A stretch of DNA of 45,962 nt from Thermoproteota archaeon (GCA_029258925.1 JAPDJV010000024.1:1-45962); one strand, 5' to 3'. Shown: positions 1 to 9,329, counted from the stretch's first letter. Numbers and translations are program-made. Notes: generated by a model from the sequence alone, not told the origin.

Positions 1-722
1 GAAAGTATCCTTTCAGCGATCTTTTCCCAAGTATACTCTTTTGCTAGGTATCTCCCCGTTTCTCCTAGCCTTCTCGCCAAGTTTTCATCTTTCAATATTC
101 TTCTCAGTGCCTCTGCGATTTGATCCGGCCTCCCGTACTCTATTAGGATGCCGTTTTCCCCGTCTTTTATGAAGTATGGGACTCCTCCCTGTCGAGTGGC
201 TATCACAGGCGTCCCTAACGCTTGAGCCTCCATTAGGACTAACCCTTGAGCCTCAAAGGAGCTGGGAAGGACAAGTGCTTCTGAAGATGCTATTGCAGCA
301 TACTTTTCTTTTTCAGACAGAGGTCCCGTGAATACGATGTTCTCCTTCACTCTTAATTCATAAGCTAATTTTTTCAGTTTCCGCATCATTCCGCAGTCAG
401 GTCCAGCGATAACCACCTTCAAGTCTGGAAGGTCTTTAAGGAGAATAGGAGTTGCACGTATTAGGTGATCTATCCCTTTTTTATCAGCTAATCTTCCAAG
501 ATATAGAATCATACATGATTCGATTCCGTATTTTTCCTTGAATTCTTCTAATATTTTTAAAGTTGAGTCTGAAGATGCTGAGTCAACAATTATGACTTCT
601 ATTTTACTCCTATCATAGTTTACTGTAGTTAATGTATTGAGCACGATGTTTATTGTTTTTTCAGAATTATATGTGGGAATTATTACTGAGATTTCTGGGT
701 CATCACGAGTTAAATCATTCAT
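1..722 (-). CDS. Chimeric glycosyltransferase: GT2 N-terminus joined to GT4 C-terminal half (partial, runs off left edge)
   Basis: I translated the reverse strand from the ATG at 722; the frame stays open to base 1. Residues about 11-65 are the start of a GT2 (GT-A) enzyme, with ISVIIPTYNSEKTI and IVDSASSDST, the first nucleotide-binding half of that fold. At about residues 67-72 the sequence switches without a stop to the C-terminal Rossmann half of a GT4 (GT-B) enzyme: ILYLGRLADKKG, VVIAGPDCG, and the E-x7-E donor-binding motif in FEAQGLVLMEAQ followed by GTPVIATRQGG. The GT2 part has no DxD metal motif, and the GT4 part lacks its N-terminal acceptor domain. The start overlaps the stop of the upstream GT2 gene by 8 bases, so the two are translated together. 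The reading frame is clean, so it may still be expressed. Domain identities are firm; whether it is functional is unknown. Confidence 0.85.
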   Translation of the reverse strand, partial: MNDLTRDDPEISVIIPTYNSEKTINIVLNTLTTVNYDRSKIEVIIVDSASSDSTLKILEEFKEKYGIESCMILYLGRLADKKGIDHLIRATPILLKDLPDLKVVIAGPDCGMMRKLKKLAYELRVKENIVFTGPLSEKEKYAAIASSEALVLPSSFEAQGLVLMEAQALGTPVIATRQGGVPYFIKDGENGILIEYGRPDQIAEALRRILKDENLARRLGETGRYLAKEYTWEKIAERIL

Positions 723-1665
723 AGTGCATACCTTTCCTTTCTGAGTGTTTCTTTGCAACATCGTATCCCACGAAGTAGCCTACACGTCTGTAAGAATAAA
801 AAAGAGGAAGAGCCAATAGTTCTATTGTCTTAAACATTTTTGTCGAGTGTTCCAAGAGTTTAAGGAATTCAACCGTATAGAGGACTTGTAGAGGTAATTG
901 CTTCTCATATTGTCTTCGCTCAACGAGTTCTAGTATTGGATGTATAAGATTTTTGTGTTTTTTAGACACAAAATATCTTCCATAGCCCCACCATACTGCT
1001 TGAGCGAATACGGCTCTCCAGGACTTTCTTACATGATAATAAAGGGTTATATCTGCCGATTTTAGCTTCCAACCATTTAAATACATTCTTATGAATACAT
1101 CTATATCTTCTCCTGCTATGAGCGAAGTGTCGAAACCTCCTATTTCCCTTAGAGCACTAATTCTAGTTATTGTTCCTTGCATAGCCGGAAAGCTAGCAAT
1201 GTTCTGTTTTCGGTATGACTGACTCAATATTTTTGCTCTAGTAAGCATATAATATATCTGTAGTCTTTCAATGATGCTCTTTCCACCTATGGGTACTATC
1301 ATTTGGGGATAAACAGCACCAATTTTTCTATCCTTTAATAATGTTTCGATACCTTTTTTTATGTAGTTTTGTGGAATTATATTGTCACTATCGATCCAAA
1401 CAATGTATTCTCCAGATGAACCGTTTAATATCATCTGTCTAGCATATGCTACTCCTCTTCCTTTATCGTACAGGACTTTGTGTTTTATGCCGGATTCCTT
1501 TAGGATTTTTTGTGCAATAGCTAGAGTATTGTCCGTTGATCCTCCATCAACAATTATGATTTCCATTCTATTCAAGTCGAAGTTTGATGAGAGAATTGAC
1601 TTAAGGCAATGTCCTATTGTGCTCTCAGAGTTCTTTACAGGTATCCCTATTGTAATATCGACCAT
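715..1665 (-). CDS. Glycosyltransferase family 2
   Basis: A 316-residue GT-A enzyme that would transfer a sugar from a nucleotide donor to a growing lipid-linked glycan at the cytoplasmic face. Visible motifs are GIPVKNSESTI (about 7-18), IVDGGSTDNT (38-47), the metal-binding DSD at 92-94, and the acceptor-side GEDIDVFIRM (185-194) supplying the likely catalytic acid. The C-terminal third is rich in aromatic and basic residues (WWGYGRYF), as in membrane-associated GT2 proteins, without a clear membrane span. It sits in a minus-strand run of glycosyltransferases, 17 bases after the membrane protein gene and overlapping the next gene. Its first 65 residues align visibly with the GT2 part of the chimeric neighbour, so the two may be related copies. 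The acceptor sugar cannot be read from the sequence. Confidence 0.92.
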   Translation of the reverse strand: MVDITIGIPVKNSESTIGHCLKSILSSNFDLNRMEIIIVDGGSTDNTLAIAQKILKESGIKHKVLYDKGRGVAYARQMILNGSSGEYIVWIDSDNIIPQNYIKKGIETLLKDRKIGAVYPQMIVPIGGKSIIERLQIYYMLTRAKILSQSYRKQNIASFPAMQGTITRISALREIGGFDTSLIAGEDIDVFIRMYLNGWKLKSADITLYYHVRKSWRAVFAQAVWWGYGRYFVSKKHKNLIHPILELVERRQYEKQLPLQVLYTVEFLKLLEHSTKMFKTIELLALPLFYSYRRVGYFVGYDVAKKHSERKGMHYE

Positions 1666-1682
1666 CTATTACTAAACCCTGG

Positions 1683-3560
1683 TCAAAATATATAGATTAG
1701 AGTATAATACCCTTGATAAAGTATTGATGAGTTTTCTGAAAACCGATGAACTATTCTATTATTCTCGATGCCCATTAACTGAGGTGGCAGGACGTATAAT
1801 TCATTTTTTGATGGAATTTCACCATTGATTAACTGCTCAGCCCAGACTCTAACAATTTTTAATGATCCGCCTTTTATTGTTATATTCTTACTTGCAAGTA
1901 TTTTAACATAGTTCATTGCTACCTGTGTTGAGTAATCTGTTATTATAATACTCAGATTTTGATGATTAAGCCAGGGAATATCAATTAGGGAATATAACGT
2001 AGAACACGATAATAGGTCGCTCCAAGACGCACACTCAATGGTCTCCACCCCAGCAGGTCTAAATCTAAATGGATCTCCAAGCGCACCTATTACGTATATG
2101 AGAACTATTGCTATGAAAAGTAGCGTCACAAGTTTCTTTTGAGGCTCTTTCTTATTAGAGTAACCTTCACTTAATAATATGAGCGTATATGAAGCTGGTA
2201 TAACAGCTATTATGTAGCTTGGAAAAGCGACATACTGCTGATACCCCGAAGCTGGGTATACTAATACTGCTATAAAGCTAATAGCTAGTAATATTAAAAC
2301 AGTTAACGCCATAGCAATTATAGGTAAACATACAATATCATTAAGGGTTCTCCATTTAATTATAACAGTTACGAGAGATAATATGTAAGCAGCAACTAAG
2401 GCTATGGGTAATGCCCATGAGAATGCTACGAAATCTGAACCTGTTATTTCATATAATGATCTATACCGGGCAAATGGGCTTCCACCTGGCACGCCTTGTT
2501 GGTGGAATAAAATGCTCATAAGAATTTTTAAGAGAGAGAAAACTTGACGAAAAGCCATTATATCTAAAAAATATTTAAGAAATACTACAATAGCCATAAC
2601 CGTGAATAAGTAGAAGATGTGTTTAAGAGAGATCTCTCGAATTTCAGATCCATCAGGATTTCTAAAACTCAGAACTTTACAAGCCATGTGTATGAAAAAG
2701 GTTACGAGGATTATTGAAAATAAGTATACCAATATCACACCAGCGTTACCATGGGTGAGCACTGATGCTATGCAGGTTAATCCATATATAATAATCCAAT
2801 TACTTTCGATGTTAATTACTGATAATATAGCTATTAATACTAAAAGCATCGCATGAGGTTCAGTCCAGAAAGTTATCATCCATGTTCTTGGATTTAAAGC
2901 TAATACCCATATGGCTAAAGCCCCAACATGCCAGTCATTCGTAAGCTTACAAACTATAATGTAAATCATCAGGTAGAATGCTATTGTAAATAACGTACCT
3001 AGCATGTTAGGAGGATTCCAAAATGTAGGTTCTAGAATTAAAGGTTTAGTTATAACATTTGTAATGTAGGATATGAAGTCTGTCATTGGAAATAACATGT
3101 AGTATGGATTTATACCAGCTTTTAATGTTGGCGACCATTTCCCTAGCTTGAGGAAGAGTAGGTATACTTGGGATCGCTCAGTTATTGCTAGTCTCGGGGG
3201 TCCATAGAGAGAGAGTAGACCAAGTGTTATTACGTAAAAAAGTACGTGGTTTCTCTTAAGTAGTTTGAGAGTTATCGCAATACCCAATATGCTCCAACCC
3301 ATTAGGAACGAAGCTCTGTAATATATTGGTGTTCGCGTAATTTTCGCTATTATAATAAGTCCGATGCTAATTATAAGGATGGCATTAATTATCATGCTAG
3401 ATGATGGCGAAGAAATGCTCTTTTCTCTGACGACATATTTTATTCCATGTTTTGCTTTTAACATTAATATTGTGTAGAAAAGTAACGATAATATGATTAC
3501 TAAAAGCAGGACAGTGTACCTGAAACCTAGCATGCTAACAAGTATTTGAATAGTTACCAT
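1683..3560 (-). CDS. Polytopic membrane protein, probable GT-C type glycosyltransferase
   Basis: A 625-residue protein with around a dozen hydrophobic segments, beginning with a span right after the start and ending in a soluble tail of about 130 residues. The layout (many spans, a loop holding GINPYYMLFP, conserved-looking acidic/aromatic loops such as FWTEPHAM, and a C-terminal extracytoplasmic region with Asn-x-Ser/Thr sequons) is that of GT-C enzymes, which use polyprenyl-phosphate sugars on the outer face. I do not see a motif that fixes the family (GT39, GT87 or a related uncharacterised group). Its location among GT2 and GT4 genes supports a role in building or modifying S-layer or lipid-linked glycans. 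An alternative is a non-catalytic glycan-handling membrane protein. Confidence 0.78.
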   Translation of the reverse strand: MVTIQILVSMLGFRYTVLLLVIILSLLFYTILMLKAKHGIKYVVREKSISSPSSSMIINAILIISIGLIIIAKITRTPIYYRASFLMGWSILGIAITLKLLKRNHVLFYVITLGLLSLYGPPRLAITERSQVYLLFLKLGKWSPTLKAGINPYYMLFPMTDFISYITNVITKPLILEPTFWNPPNMLGTLFTIAFYLMIYIIVCKLTNDWHVGALAIWVLALNPRTWMITFWTEPHAMLLVLIAILSVINIESNWIIIYGLTCIASVLTHGNAGVILVYLFSIILVTFFIHMACKVLSFRNPDGSEIREISLKHIFYLFTVMAIVVFLKYFLDIMAFRQVFSLLKILMSILFHQQGVPGGSPFARYRSLYEITGSDFVAFSWALPIALVAAYILSLVTVIIKWRTLNDIVCLPIIAMALTVLILLAISFIAVLVYPASGYQQYVAFPSYIIAVIPASYTLILLSEGYSNKKEPQKKLVTLLFIAIVLIYVIGALGDPFRFRPAGVETIECASWSDLLSCSTLYSLIDIPWLNHQNLSIIITDYSTQVAMNYVKILASKNITIKGGSLKIVRVWAEQLINGEIPSKNELYVLPPQLMGIENNRIVHRFSENSSILYQGYYTLIYIF

Positions 3561-3720
3561 GCTTCTCCCTAACAGTTTAATTGATAATGCTTTATTAAGG
3601 CTGATACAGGTCTATTAGTTCCATATAGATTCATTCTTAATATTTTATTTTTGAAGTTTTGATAAATTCGTTAGATTATATTTTGTTTTTACTTCTTTAA
3701 AACACTTACAATTACTAATT

Positions 3721-4974
3721 TCAATGTTTCAATATATTTTCATAGATAATGCGTAACCTGTGGGCTAAGGATTTGATGGAATAAAAAGTATCTATAAACT
3801 TATACATAGTCATAGTTATTTTAGTAGATGCAACATCGTTTATTCTTTTATTTGTATTGTAGATTATTTTAGCCAATTCTAGAGGTGTGATGGTCCAGTC
3901 AACTTTTACGAACCAACTCTCATAATTACCGTATTCAACGTAGTCTAGATTATAGGTAGTAATTACAGGTAAGCCTGTTGCTATTGCTTCTAATAATGTA
4001 AGAGGGGGATCCGAAGCAGGAATCCTTAACATAGTGTTCTCATTACTTGCTAAGAGTAGGAGAAGTGTAGATAACGAAAATAATGAAATTTTTTCTTCTA
4101 TATCCAAGTCTTTTATTGTTATGAAGACATTATTGAGTATATCACAATTGAACTTTTTGATATATTCACTATAATATTCATGGTGTTTAATGTCTTGAAT
4201 ATAACCTCTTCCTATGGCTATTAGTAAAGGATTTAGATGCATTTTGTATTTTAGATATGAAATCGCTTTTAAGTATTTAAATATAGGAAATCTATGGGGC
4301 TCTAGAGAACCTAGATGTAGAAGTATTAAATCATAATTCTTTAAATCCATATAATTCGTTAATTTGGGCGAACTACTTACTTTAGCATATGGGTTGAATA
4401 TTCTTGTATCTATAGCTGGAGGAATTAAAGTTGATTTTAATGATTTATGGAGGTTCCAAGAGGCCTTCAAACTTTTCGATGTAAAGGCTACTACAACATT
4501 ATTTAAGTCTTTTAAAATATATGAATATAGCATTCTTGTAGCTAGTTTGTTTATACTAGATGTGGGAGGAGTGTAAATATGTCTAATTACATACAAATTG
4601 TTGCTACGGTTTTCAGCTATTAATGGAATTATAAAAGCTATATTAGATGACACGAGATGCAGTACAGATTTCTTATTAAAGTTGAAATATTTTCTGTATT
4701 GTTTAAATAATAGTAGTTCTCCTATGAGATCTCTCTGAGAAATGTATTTTATGTTCCTATGGTGTTTTAACATATTAAACCATTTCAAGATTTCTGAACC
4801 CTTTGCTCTATGAATCCAATATTTATTAATTGAAGATAAAACCTTGAAGTCCTCTATAATATTGCTCTTTCTAAGGTAAGCTAATGATTTGAATAGCGAG
4901 TAGGTTATAACGCTACCTGCATTATTCCACGGTGGATGAAATCTATTTGAATAAATTACAACTTCCATTGCCAA
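3721..4974 (-). CDS. Glycosyltransferase family 4-like protein
   Basis: A 417-residue GT-B fold protein. The N-terminal half opens with MEVVIYSNRFHPPWNNAGSV, resembling the glycine-loop start of GT4 enzymes. The C-terminal half carries LILLHLGSLEPHR, LLIAIGRGYI and LTLLEAIATGLPVITTYN, the donor-sugar nucleotide region. The first glutamate of the usual E-x7-E pair is missing (Ser/Asp in that place), so the enzyme may be divergent or use another donor. The gene is notably AT-rich and flanked by AT-rich spacers of about 150 bases on each side, unlike the tightly packed genes nearby, which hints at separate transcription or later acquisition. It likely acts on a cytoplasmic lipid-linked glycan. 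Confidence 0.85.
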   Translation of the reverse strand: MAMEVVIYSNRFHPPWNNAGSVITYSLFKSLAYLRKSNIIEDFKVLSSINKYWIHRAKGSEILKWFNMLKHHRNIKYISQRDLIGELLLFKQYRKYFNFNKKSVLHLVSSNIAFIIPLIAENRSNNLYVIRHIYTPPTSSINKLATRMLYSYILKDLNNVVVAFTSKSLKASWNLHKSLKSTLIPPAIDTRIFNPYAKVSSSPKLTNYMDLKNYDLILLHLGSLEPHRFPIFKYLKAISYLKYKMHLNPLLIAIGRGYIQDIKHHEYYSEYIKKFNCDILNNVFITIKDLDIEEKISLFSLSTLLLLLASNENTMLRIPASDPPLTLLEAIATGLPVITTYNLDYVEYGNYESWFVKVDWTITPLELAKIIYNTNKRINDVASTKITMTMYKFIDTFYSIKSLAHRLRIIYENILKH

Positions 4975-5128
4975 TTAGAAGTTGTCTTAAATATTATATT
5001 TTGCTCTTATTACCCGGAAACACGTAATTTTCAAATTTTAAGATACTTTTATCAAAGTTGCAACTTATCACTATAATCTTTCTACGTAGTCTGGGGATCG
5101 GTTTCATTATCATACAAATAAAATACTT

Positions 5129-6289
5129 TTACATTAGGTTGCTGTAAATGTCTACTACTCTTAATATTATATAATCTGGATTCCAGAGATTGCTATGCAT
5201 GCGAGTTCCTCGTTTTCTGTTTTTCTCTGGTTTCCCTGTTAAGACTTCTATTATTGTACTAGTGATTACATCGGCAATTCCGTGTATTGACATGTTTTTT
5301 ACTCCGTTACATAGACCTTCGTTTACAAGCTCTGCTAATGCACTATTGTATGAGACTACTGTTGGTACTCCTATCGCTATTGCTTCTCTAGGCGCTATTC
5401 CGTAGTTCTCGTGTTCAGATATAAATACGTAGAGAGTTGATGATGAAATCTCTTTTAAGTATTCCTCTCTTGGAAGTGGTGATATGAAGCGAACGTTCTC
5501 CTCGATGTTTAGAGATTTTATGAGCTTTTTTAAGTAAGCTTTATGTGGACCGGTACCTATAAGTTTAAACTCTACATGACGTTCTTTTTCCAATGCTTTC
5601 CTTAACTTATATATGATTAGTGGTGCTGATCGTAAGAGTATGTCGTATCTTTTTTGCGTTATATCCATTCGGCCACTCATGGTTATTACAATCTTATTTT
5701 TTGGAGGATTCCACTCATACTTTCGAATATCGCTTGGTAATGGAATAGGTAATATTCGTACTTCTATTTTGTCTTTTAATTTGAAGTCTTTGACGAACAT
5801 TTTTCTCTCACATGATGAAGAACATAGTACAATGTTTACTTTATTTAGATCCTTTATTATCAGATACCTGTTAATTTTAAATGAGATCTTTCGTGGTAAA
5901 GAGTTTGGTTCTCCTAGATAATGCGGACTAAGAACAATTTTAGCTTTATGCTTTTCCTTACCGAGCACTTTTAGAATGAATGTCGACATAAAAGCATGAA
6001 TGCTATGTATATGAACTATTTCTACTTCTTTTAAGATGTCTCTAAGGATAATGTTTAGTTTATTTATTCTTCTTGGTACATGGTATGATGATTGCGGAGC
6101 CCATGTGGGCCACTTAATGATTTGGACATCGTTTATGTTTTCCTTTAACGGCTTATTGATACATGGTTCACCAGTTAGTACAGTTACTTGATGACCTCTA
6201 TCCGCTAATTTTTCAGCTAAAGTCTTAACAACATACTCTACTCCTCCTATATACGGATAATATCTGGGTGTTGTATAGAGAATCTTCAT
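5129..6289 (-). CDS. Glycosyltransferase family 4
   Basis: A 386-residue GT-B enzyme with both halves intact. The start MKILYTTPRYYPYIGGVEYV gives the acceptor-side glycine loop (GGVE at 14-17). HSIHAFMSTF and LSPHYLGEPN lie in the N-terminal domain. IVITMSGRMDITQKRYD, KLIGTGPHKAYL and the E-x7-E motif in EHENYGIAPREAIAIG followed by VPTVVSYN mark the nucleotide-sugar domain. Such enzymes retain the donor's anomeric configuration. It stands alone between two AT-rich spacers but in the same direction as the neighbouring glycosyltransferases. Mannosyl- or glucosyltransferase activity is typical of the family, but the actual sugar is not readable. Confidence 0.93.
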   Translation of the reverse strand: MKILYTTPRYYPYIGGVEYVVKTLAEKLADRGHQVTVLTGEPCINKPLKENINDVQIIKWPTWAPQSSYHVPRRINKLNIILRDILKEVEIVHIHSIHAFMSTFILKVLGKEKHKAKIVLSPHYLGEPNSLPRKISFKINRYLIIKDLNKVNIVLCSSSCERKMFVKDFKLKDKIEVRILPIPLPSDIRKYEWNPPKNKIVITMSGRMDITQKRYDILLRSAPLIIYKLRKALEKERHVEFKLIGTGPHKAYLKKLIKSLNIEENVRFISPLPREEYLKEISSSTLYVFISEHENYGIAPREAIAIGVPTVVSYNSALAELVNEGLCNGVKNMSIHGIADVITSTIIEVLTGKPEKNRKRGTRMHSNLWNPDYIILRVVDIYSNLM

Positions 6290-6449
6290 GCTAAGTATTT
6301 CATTGGTTTAATTTCTATCGCGCTATTTATCTAAGGTCTTCACTGAGGTTTCTTAATCATTTTCTTAATACTATTCCTTTTAGCTTCATTGCAATTATCT
6401 ACTAGAGTCTCACAATCTGTTAGTTAGCTAACATAGATACGTTGCTAAG

Positions 6450-7571
6450 TTATTTTTCTTGTTTTCTCCACACAATTTCTTTTGTTACGAGGTTTTTTAA
6501 GTATGCTATCAGTAGAAACAACTGTGTTGACAGCCATGTTCTATATTGCCCAAGTGCGAGTAATAATGATCCTAAAATAAAAGTGGCTAGTGCAAATAGG
6601 CTGGAAAATATTATAGTTGAGATTATAAGTATAATTACTATTATTGGGAGTAACCATGGGTTAATTAAATGGAGGAATATTTCCATGTATAGAACTTTCC
6701 TGAATTCCCTGGGACTCTTTTTTAACTTTATGACCTTTAAGAAGTGTTGTATGAGGTGCTGTGCTCTCCGCACTCTCCACCGAGGATAACCGTTGCTTGG
6801 TACTGCCTCCATACACCACAGTGCCTCTGGTATTATCGCTCTGTAACCCATTAAGGCTATCCTCGTAGCTGTATAACTGTCGTCAGCACCTATATCCGTT
6901 GGAAACCCACCTATTTCCACAAGCAGGTTCCTTCTAAATGCCGCTAGTTCCCCATGGAAAATTGGTGTTGACCATGCTTTACTTTCTGCTACACGCATAA
7001 TGTTATAGTAGTATCTATAATCCCCTTCGACGCTCATAACATCATTCTTCTCAGGATACTTTAGACACGATACCGCTCCCACTATTGGGTCTGATAGCCA
7101 TTTTATTGCCTCACTCAACGCGTTTCGTGGCCACAATGCGTCTGCGTCTGCTATTACTAGTATTTCTCCTGTTGCATGTTTCAGTGCATTGTTTAATGCA
7201 TGAGCTTTACCTCTTCTCTTTGGTTCTCTTATTAGTTTCAATTTTACGTCTTTATGTTCCTTGGCCCATTTCTCCACTATTTCATGTGTTTTATCCGTGC
7301 TTGCTGAGTCCACTACTATTATTTCAATGAGGTTTTTGGGGTAGTCTTGGTTGTATATGTTTTCTAATTTTTTCTCTATCGTTTTTGCTTCATTGTATGT
7401 TGGTATTATTATTGTTGTTTTCGGCTTGTAGTTTGGGTTTGTTTTGATGTTCCAAGGTTTAGAAAGCCATTTCTTTTTAGCATAGTAATAATAAGCTAGT
7501 GGTGTTCCGAAGTGTATTATTGCTAATATTAAACCTATTAGGGTTAGTGTATCTAATTGTTGCATTATCAT
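6450..7571 (-). CDS. Membrane-anchored glycosyltransferase family 2
   Basis: A 373-residue protein with one N-terminal membrane span (about 7-27), a cytoplasmic GT-A domain and two or more C-terminal spans (about 290-365), the plan of cellulose/hyaluronan-synthase-like GT2 enzymes. Motifs: TTIIIPTYNEAKTIEKKL (about 53-70), VVDSASTDKT, the metal-binding DAD of IADADALWP, and GADDSYTATRI with the catalytic-type Asp. A degenerate (Q/R)xxRW-like stretch is seen at PRWRVRRAQHL. The start reads MIMQQ; either ATG is possible. The enzyme could polymerise or transfer a hexose on the inner membrane face. It follows the DPM1-like gene with a spacer of about 95 bases. Confidence 0.92.
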   Translation of the reverse strand: MIMQQLDTLTLIGLILAIIHFGTPLAYYYYAKKKWLSKPWNIKTNPNYKPKTTIIIPTYNEAKTIEKKLENIYNQDYPKNLIEIIVVDSASTDKTHEIVEKWAKEHKDVKLKLIREPKRRGKAHALNNALKHATGEILVIADADALWPRNALSEAIKWLSDPIVGAVSCLKYPEKNDVMSVEGDYRYYYNIMRVAESKAWSTPIFHGELAAFRRNLLVEIGGFPTDIGADDSYTATRIALMGYRAIIPEALWCMEAVPSNGYPRWRVRRAQHLIQHFLKVIKLKKSPREFRKVLYMEIFLHLINPWLLPIIVIILIISTIIFSSLFALATFILGSLLLALGQYRTWLSTQLFLLIAYLKNLVTKEIVWRKQEK

Positions 7572-7665
7572 GTTTATCGGCCGATGTATCAGGGTTGCTT
7601 ATGGTTTTATAGCATGTTATCTGCTATTGCAGGCTTTACATATTAAAGAGTACTTGAAATCTAAG

Positions 7666-8598
7666 TTATTTTCTCTCAAGTTTCTCTGCTAAATCAGAAA
7701 TCTTCCTGTTGAATCTGTATTCTACTCTTTTCAAGTATAGGGATAGGAGTGCTAGTATTAGGGATTGGAATCCTGCTAGTGTTAGCATTATTGCGACTAG
7801 TCCTTTCACGTGGTAGTTTATTCCTGTGAAGAAGTAGTTGTATGCTACGTATGCTCCTAGTGTTAGTCCTGGTATTGTTAGGAGTGCTCCTAGCATGAAT
7901 ATTAGGAATGTTGGGTTGTATCTCCATGCTAGTTTTATCATGTCTCTTGCAATCCATAATCCATGTACTACCTTAAGCTTTTTTCTTCCAATTCTCCTCC
8001 TATATTTTACTGGTATGTCTGTTATTCTGCCTGAAATGCTTGCTACGTGTGCTGCTATCTCGCTTTCTATCCCGAAATCCTTCGATCCCCATTCTAGGTC
8101 TCTTAGTATTCTTGTTTTTACTATGTACATTCCGGATAAGACGTCTCTTAATCCTACTCCGAATAGTGTGTTGAAGAATTTTGTTAGGATCTTGTTTCCT
8201 ATCTTGAATATTAGGGGTTGGCTTCCTCCCTCCTCGAAGATTCTTGCCCCTATGACTTGATCGTAGTTTCCCTCGACTGCTTTCTCTAATAGTTTTCTTA
8301 CGTGTTTTGCTGGGTAAGTGTAGTCTCCATCCATTACTAGAGTGTACTCTGTTTTAACATGTCTTAGTGCTGTTTCCAATGCCCTCCCTTTTCCCCTGCC
8401 CTCTTGAACTATTACTTTCACACCGTATTTTCCTGCTACCTCAACTGTTCTGTCAATGCTTCCGCCGTCAACTACTATTATCTGACTTGGACTATAGCCT
8501 TCGCTCAATAATTCCTCTAATACTCTTCCTATTGCTTCCTCCTCGTTCAATGTCGGTATCACTATTGTTAAGATGCTTTCTCCTAAACTACTGGCCAT
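7666..8598 (-). CDS. Dolichol-phosphate-sugar synthase-like glycosyltransferase family 2
   Basis: A 310-residue GT2 enzyme of the DPM1/AglJ-like type, expected to charge dolichol phosphate with a hexose from a nucleotide sugar. Motifs: ILTIVIPTLNEEEAIG (about 9-24), IVVDGGSIDRT, VQEGRGKGRAL, the metal-binding MDGDYTYP, and a C-terminal catalytic stretch KDFGIESEIAAH followed by VKYRRRIG. Two hydrophobic spans at about 231-255 and 263-290 anchor it in the membrane, as in the archaeal enzymes with two C-terminal spans. It is the most upstream glycosyltransferase of the minus-strand cluster and could supply the lipid-linked sugar used by the GT-C-like protein further down. Confidence 0.93.
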   Translation of the reverse strand: MASSLGESILTIVIPTLNEEEAIGRVLEELLSEGYSPSQIIVVDGGSIDRTVEVAGKYGVKVIVQEGRGKGRALETALRHVKTEYTLVMDGDYTYPAKHVRKLLEKAVEGNYDQVIGARIFEEGGSQPLIFKIGNKILTKFFNTLFGVGLRDVLSGMYIVKTRILRDLEWGSKDFGIESEIAAHVASISGRITDIPVKYRRRIGRKKLKVVHGLWIARDMIKLAWRYNPTFLIFMLGALLTIPGLTLGAYVAYNYFFTGINYHVKGLVAIMLTLAGFQSLILALLSLYLKRVEYRFNRKISDLAEKLERK

Positions 8599-8635
8599 TG
8601 ATGTTTTGATCTCCCACTATCATTATAATTGTTCT

Positions 8636-8995
8636 TTAGTCTAGTATTCTGTATATTGGTGGATTTGAAAGATAGCTTATTCCAAGATATAGGAGTGTCT
8701 TTAAGTCTTCTAGAATGTTTTTCCCGAGATTGAATGTCTTCCTTAATGCTATTATTATTCCATAGTATAATGCTCTTCCTCTTAGTGTTGTGAGCTCTAT
8801 TTCGAGAATTATTTCCTCTAGTATTGATTCAAGTATTTTGCTCTTAACTATGTCAACTGTTTTCTTTGCAACATATAGTAGGCTTCTTTTCAGAGGGTTC
8901 ATTCTCCTCCAAGCACCAGTGCGGTGGGCTCTCCTAAACGATTTCTCTAAGACACTGCGGGTTAGGGGTTTTGATACTAGAATTTTCTTCACCAT
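8636..8995 (-). CDS. Small basic alpha-helical protein of unknown function
   Basis: I do not recognise the family. The frame is open back to an ATG at 9136 (166 residues), but the ATG at 8995 (119 residues, MVKKILVSKPLTR) is preferred because the extra 47 residues look unlike a protein start and cover a TATA-like box (reverse-strand AATATAAG at 9048-9055). The protein is rich in Arg/Lys near the start (KSFRRAHRTGAWRRMNPLKR) and then predicted to be mostly amphipathic helices with aliphatic repeats and no membrane span. It lies just before the glycosyltransferase run on the same strand. An inverted duplication surrounds the start codon and is described separately. Confidence 0.6.
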   Translation of the reverse strand: MVKKILVSKPLTRSVLEKSFRRAHRTGAWRRMNPLKRSLLYVAKKTVDIVKSKILESILEEIILEIELTTLRGRALYYGIIIALRKTFNLGKNILEDLKTLLYLGISYLSNPPIYRILD

Positions 8996-9036
8996 AATCA
9001 ACGCAGTGTCCTCAGTCGTCAAGGAGCCCACCGCAC
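8919..9036. repeat. Nested inverted repeat around a start codon
   Basis: Two perfect inverted pairs are nested: GTGCGGTGGGCTC at 8919-8931 with its complement at 9024-9036 (13 bp), and GACACTGCG at 8951-8959 with its complement at 9002-9010 (9 bp). The segments between the arms also align loosely, so the two sides look like an inverted duplication of about 35-41 bases. The ATG at 8993-8995 lies in the central loop. If transcribed from the farther TATA-like site the RNA would fold into a long hairpin presenting the start codon; from the nearer TATA-like site (9048-9055) the outer arm would straddle the transcription start. Confidence 0.7.
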
Positions 9037-9329
9037 GGGTCAAATTTCTTATATTGTTATTATGCTGTGGGTTAATAAAGTGTTTTGTAGATTCCACTTC
9101 AAACAAATAGATGAGTAGAAAAGAGTTTATGTTCATTTCAAGTACGTGAAATTACAGTTTATTATATCCAATAAACTTTTTGCTTTCTTGAACAAATGTG
9201 TACGGAAGGAGGGTTTTAATTGTTTGATTGAATGTTGTGCACTAACACTTATTACTTCGTTAGATTATGATAGTGATTGATCAAGCGGTGGACTAAGTGT
9301 TGAGTGCTCCGCTGTAGGCTGATGAAGTT

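Noticed and set aside
8996..9136. N-terminal extension of the small basic protein
   Set aside because: It covers TATA-like boxes and the inverted repeat, and its composition is unlike a protein start; the ATG at 8995 is preferred, though not proven.
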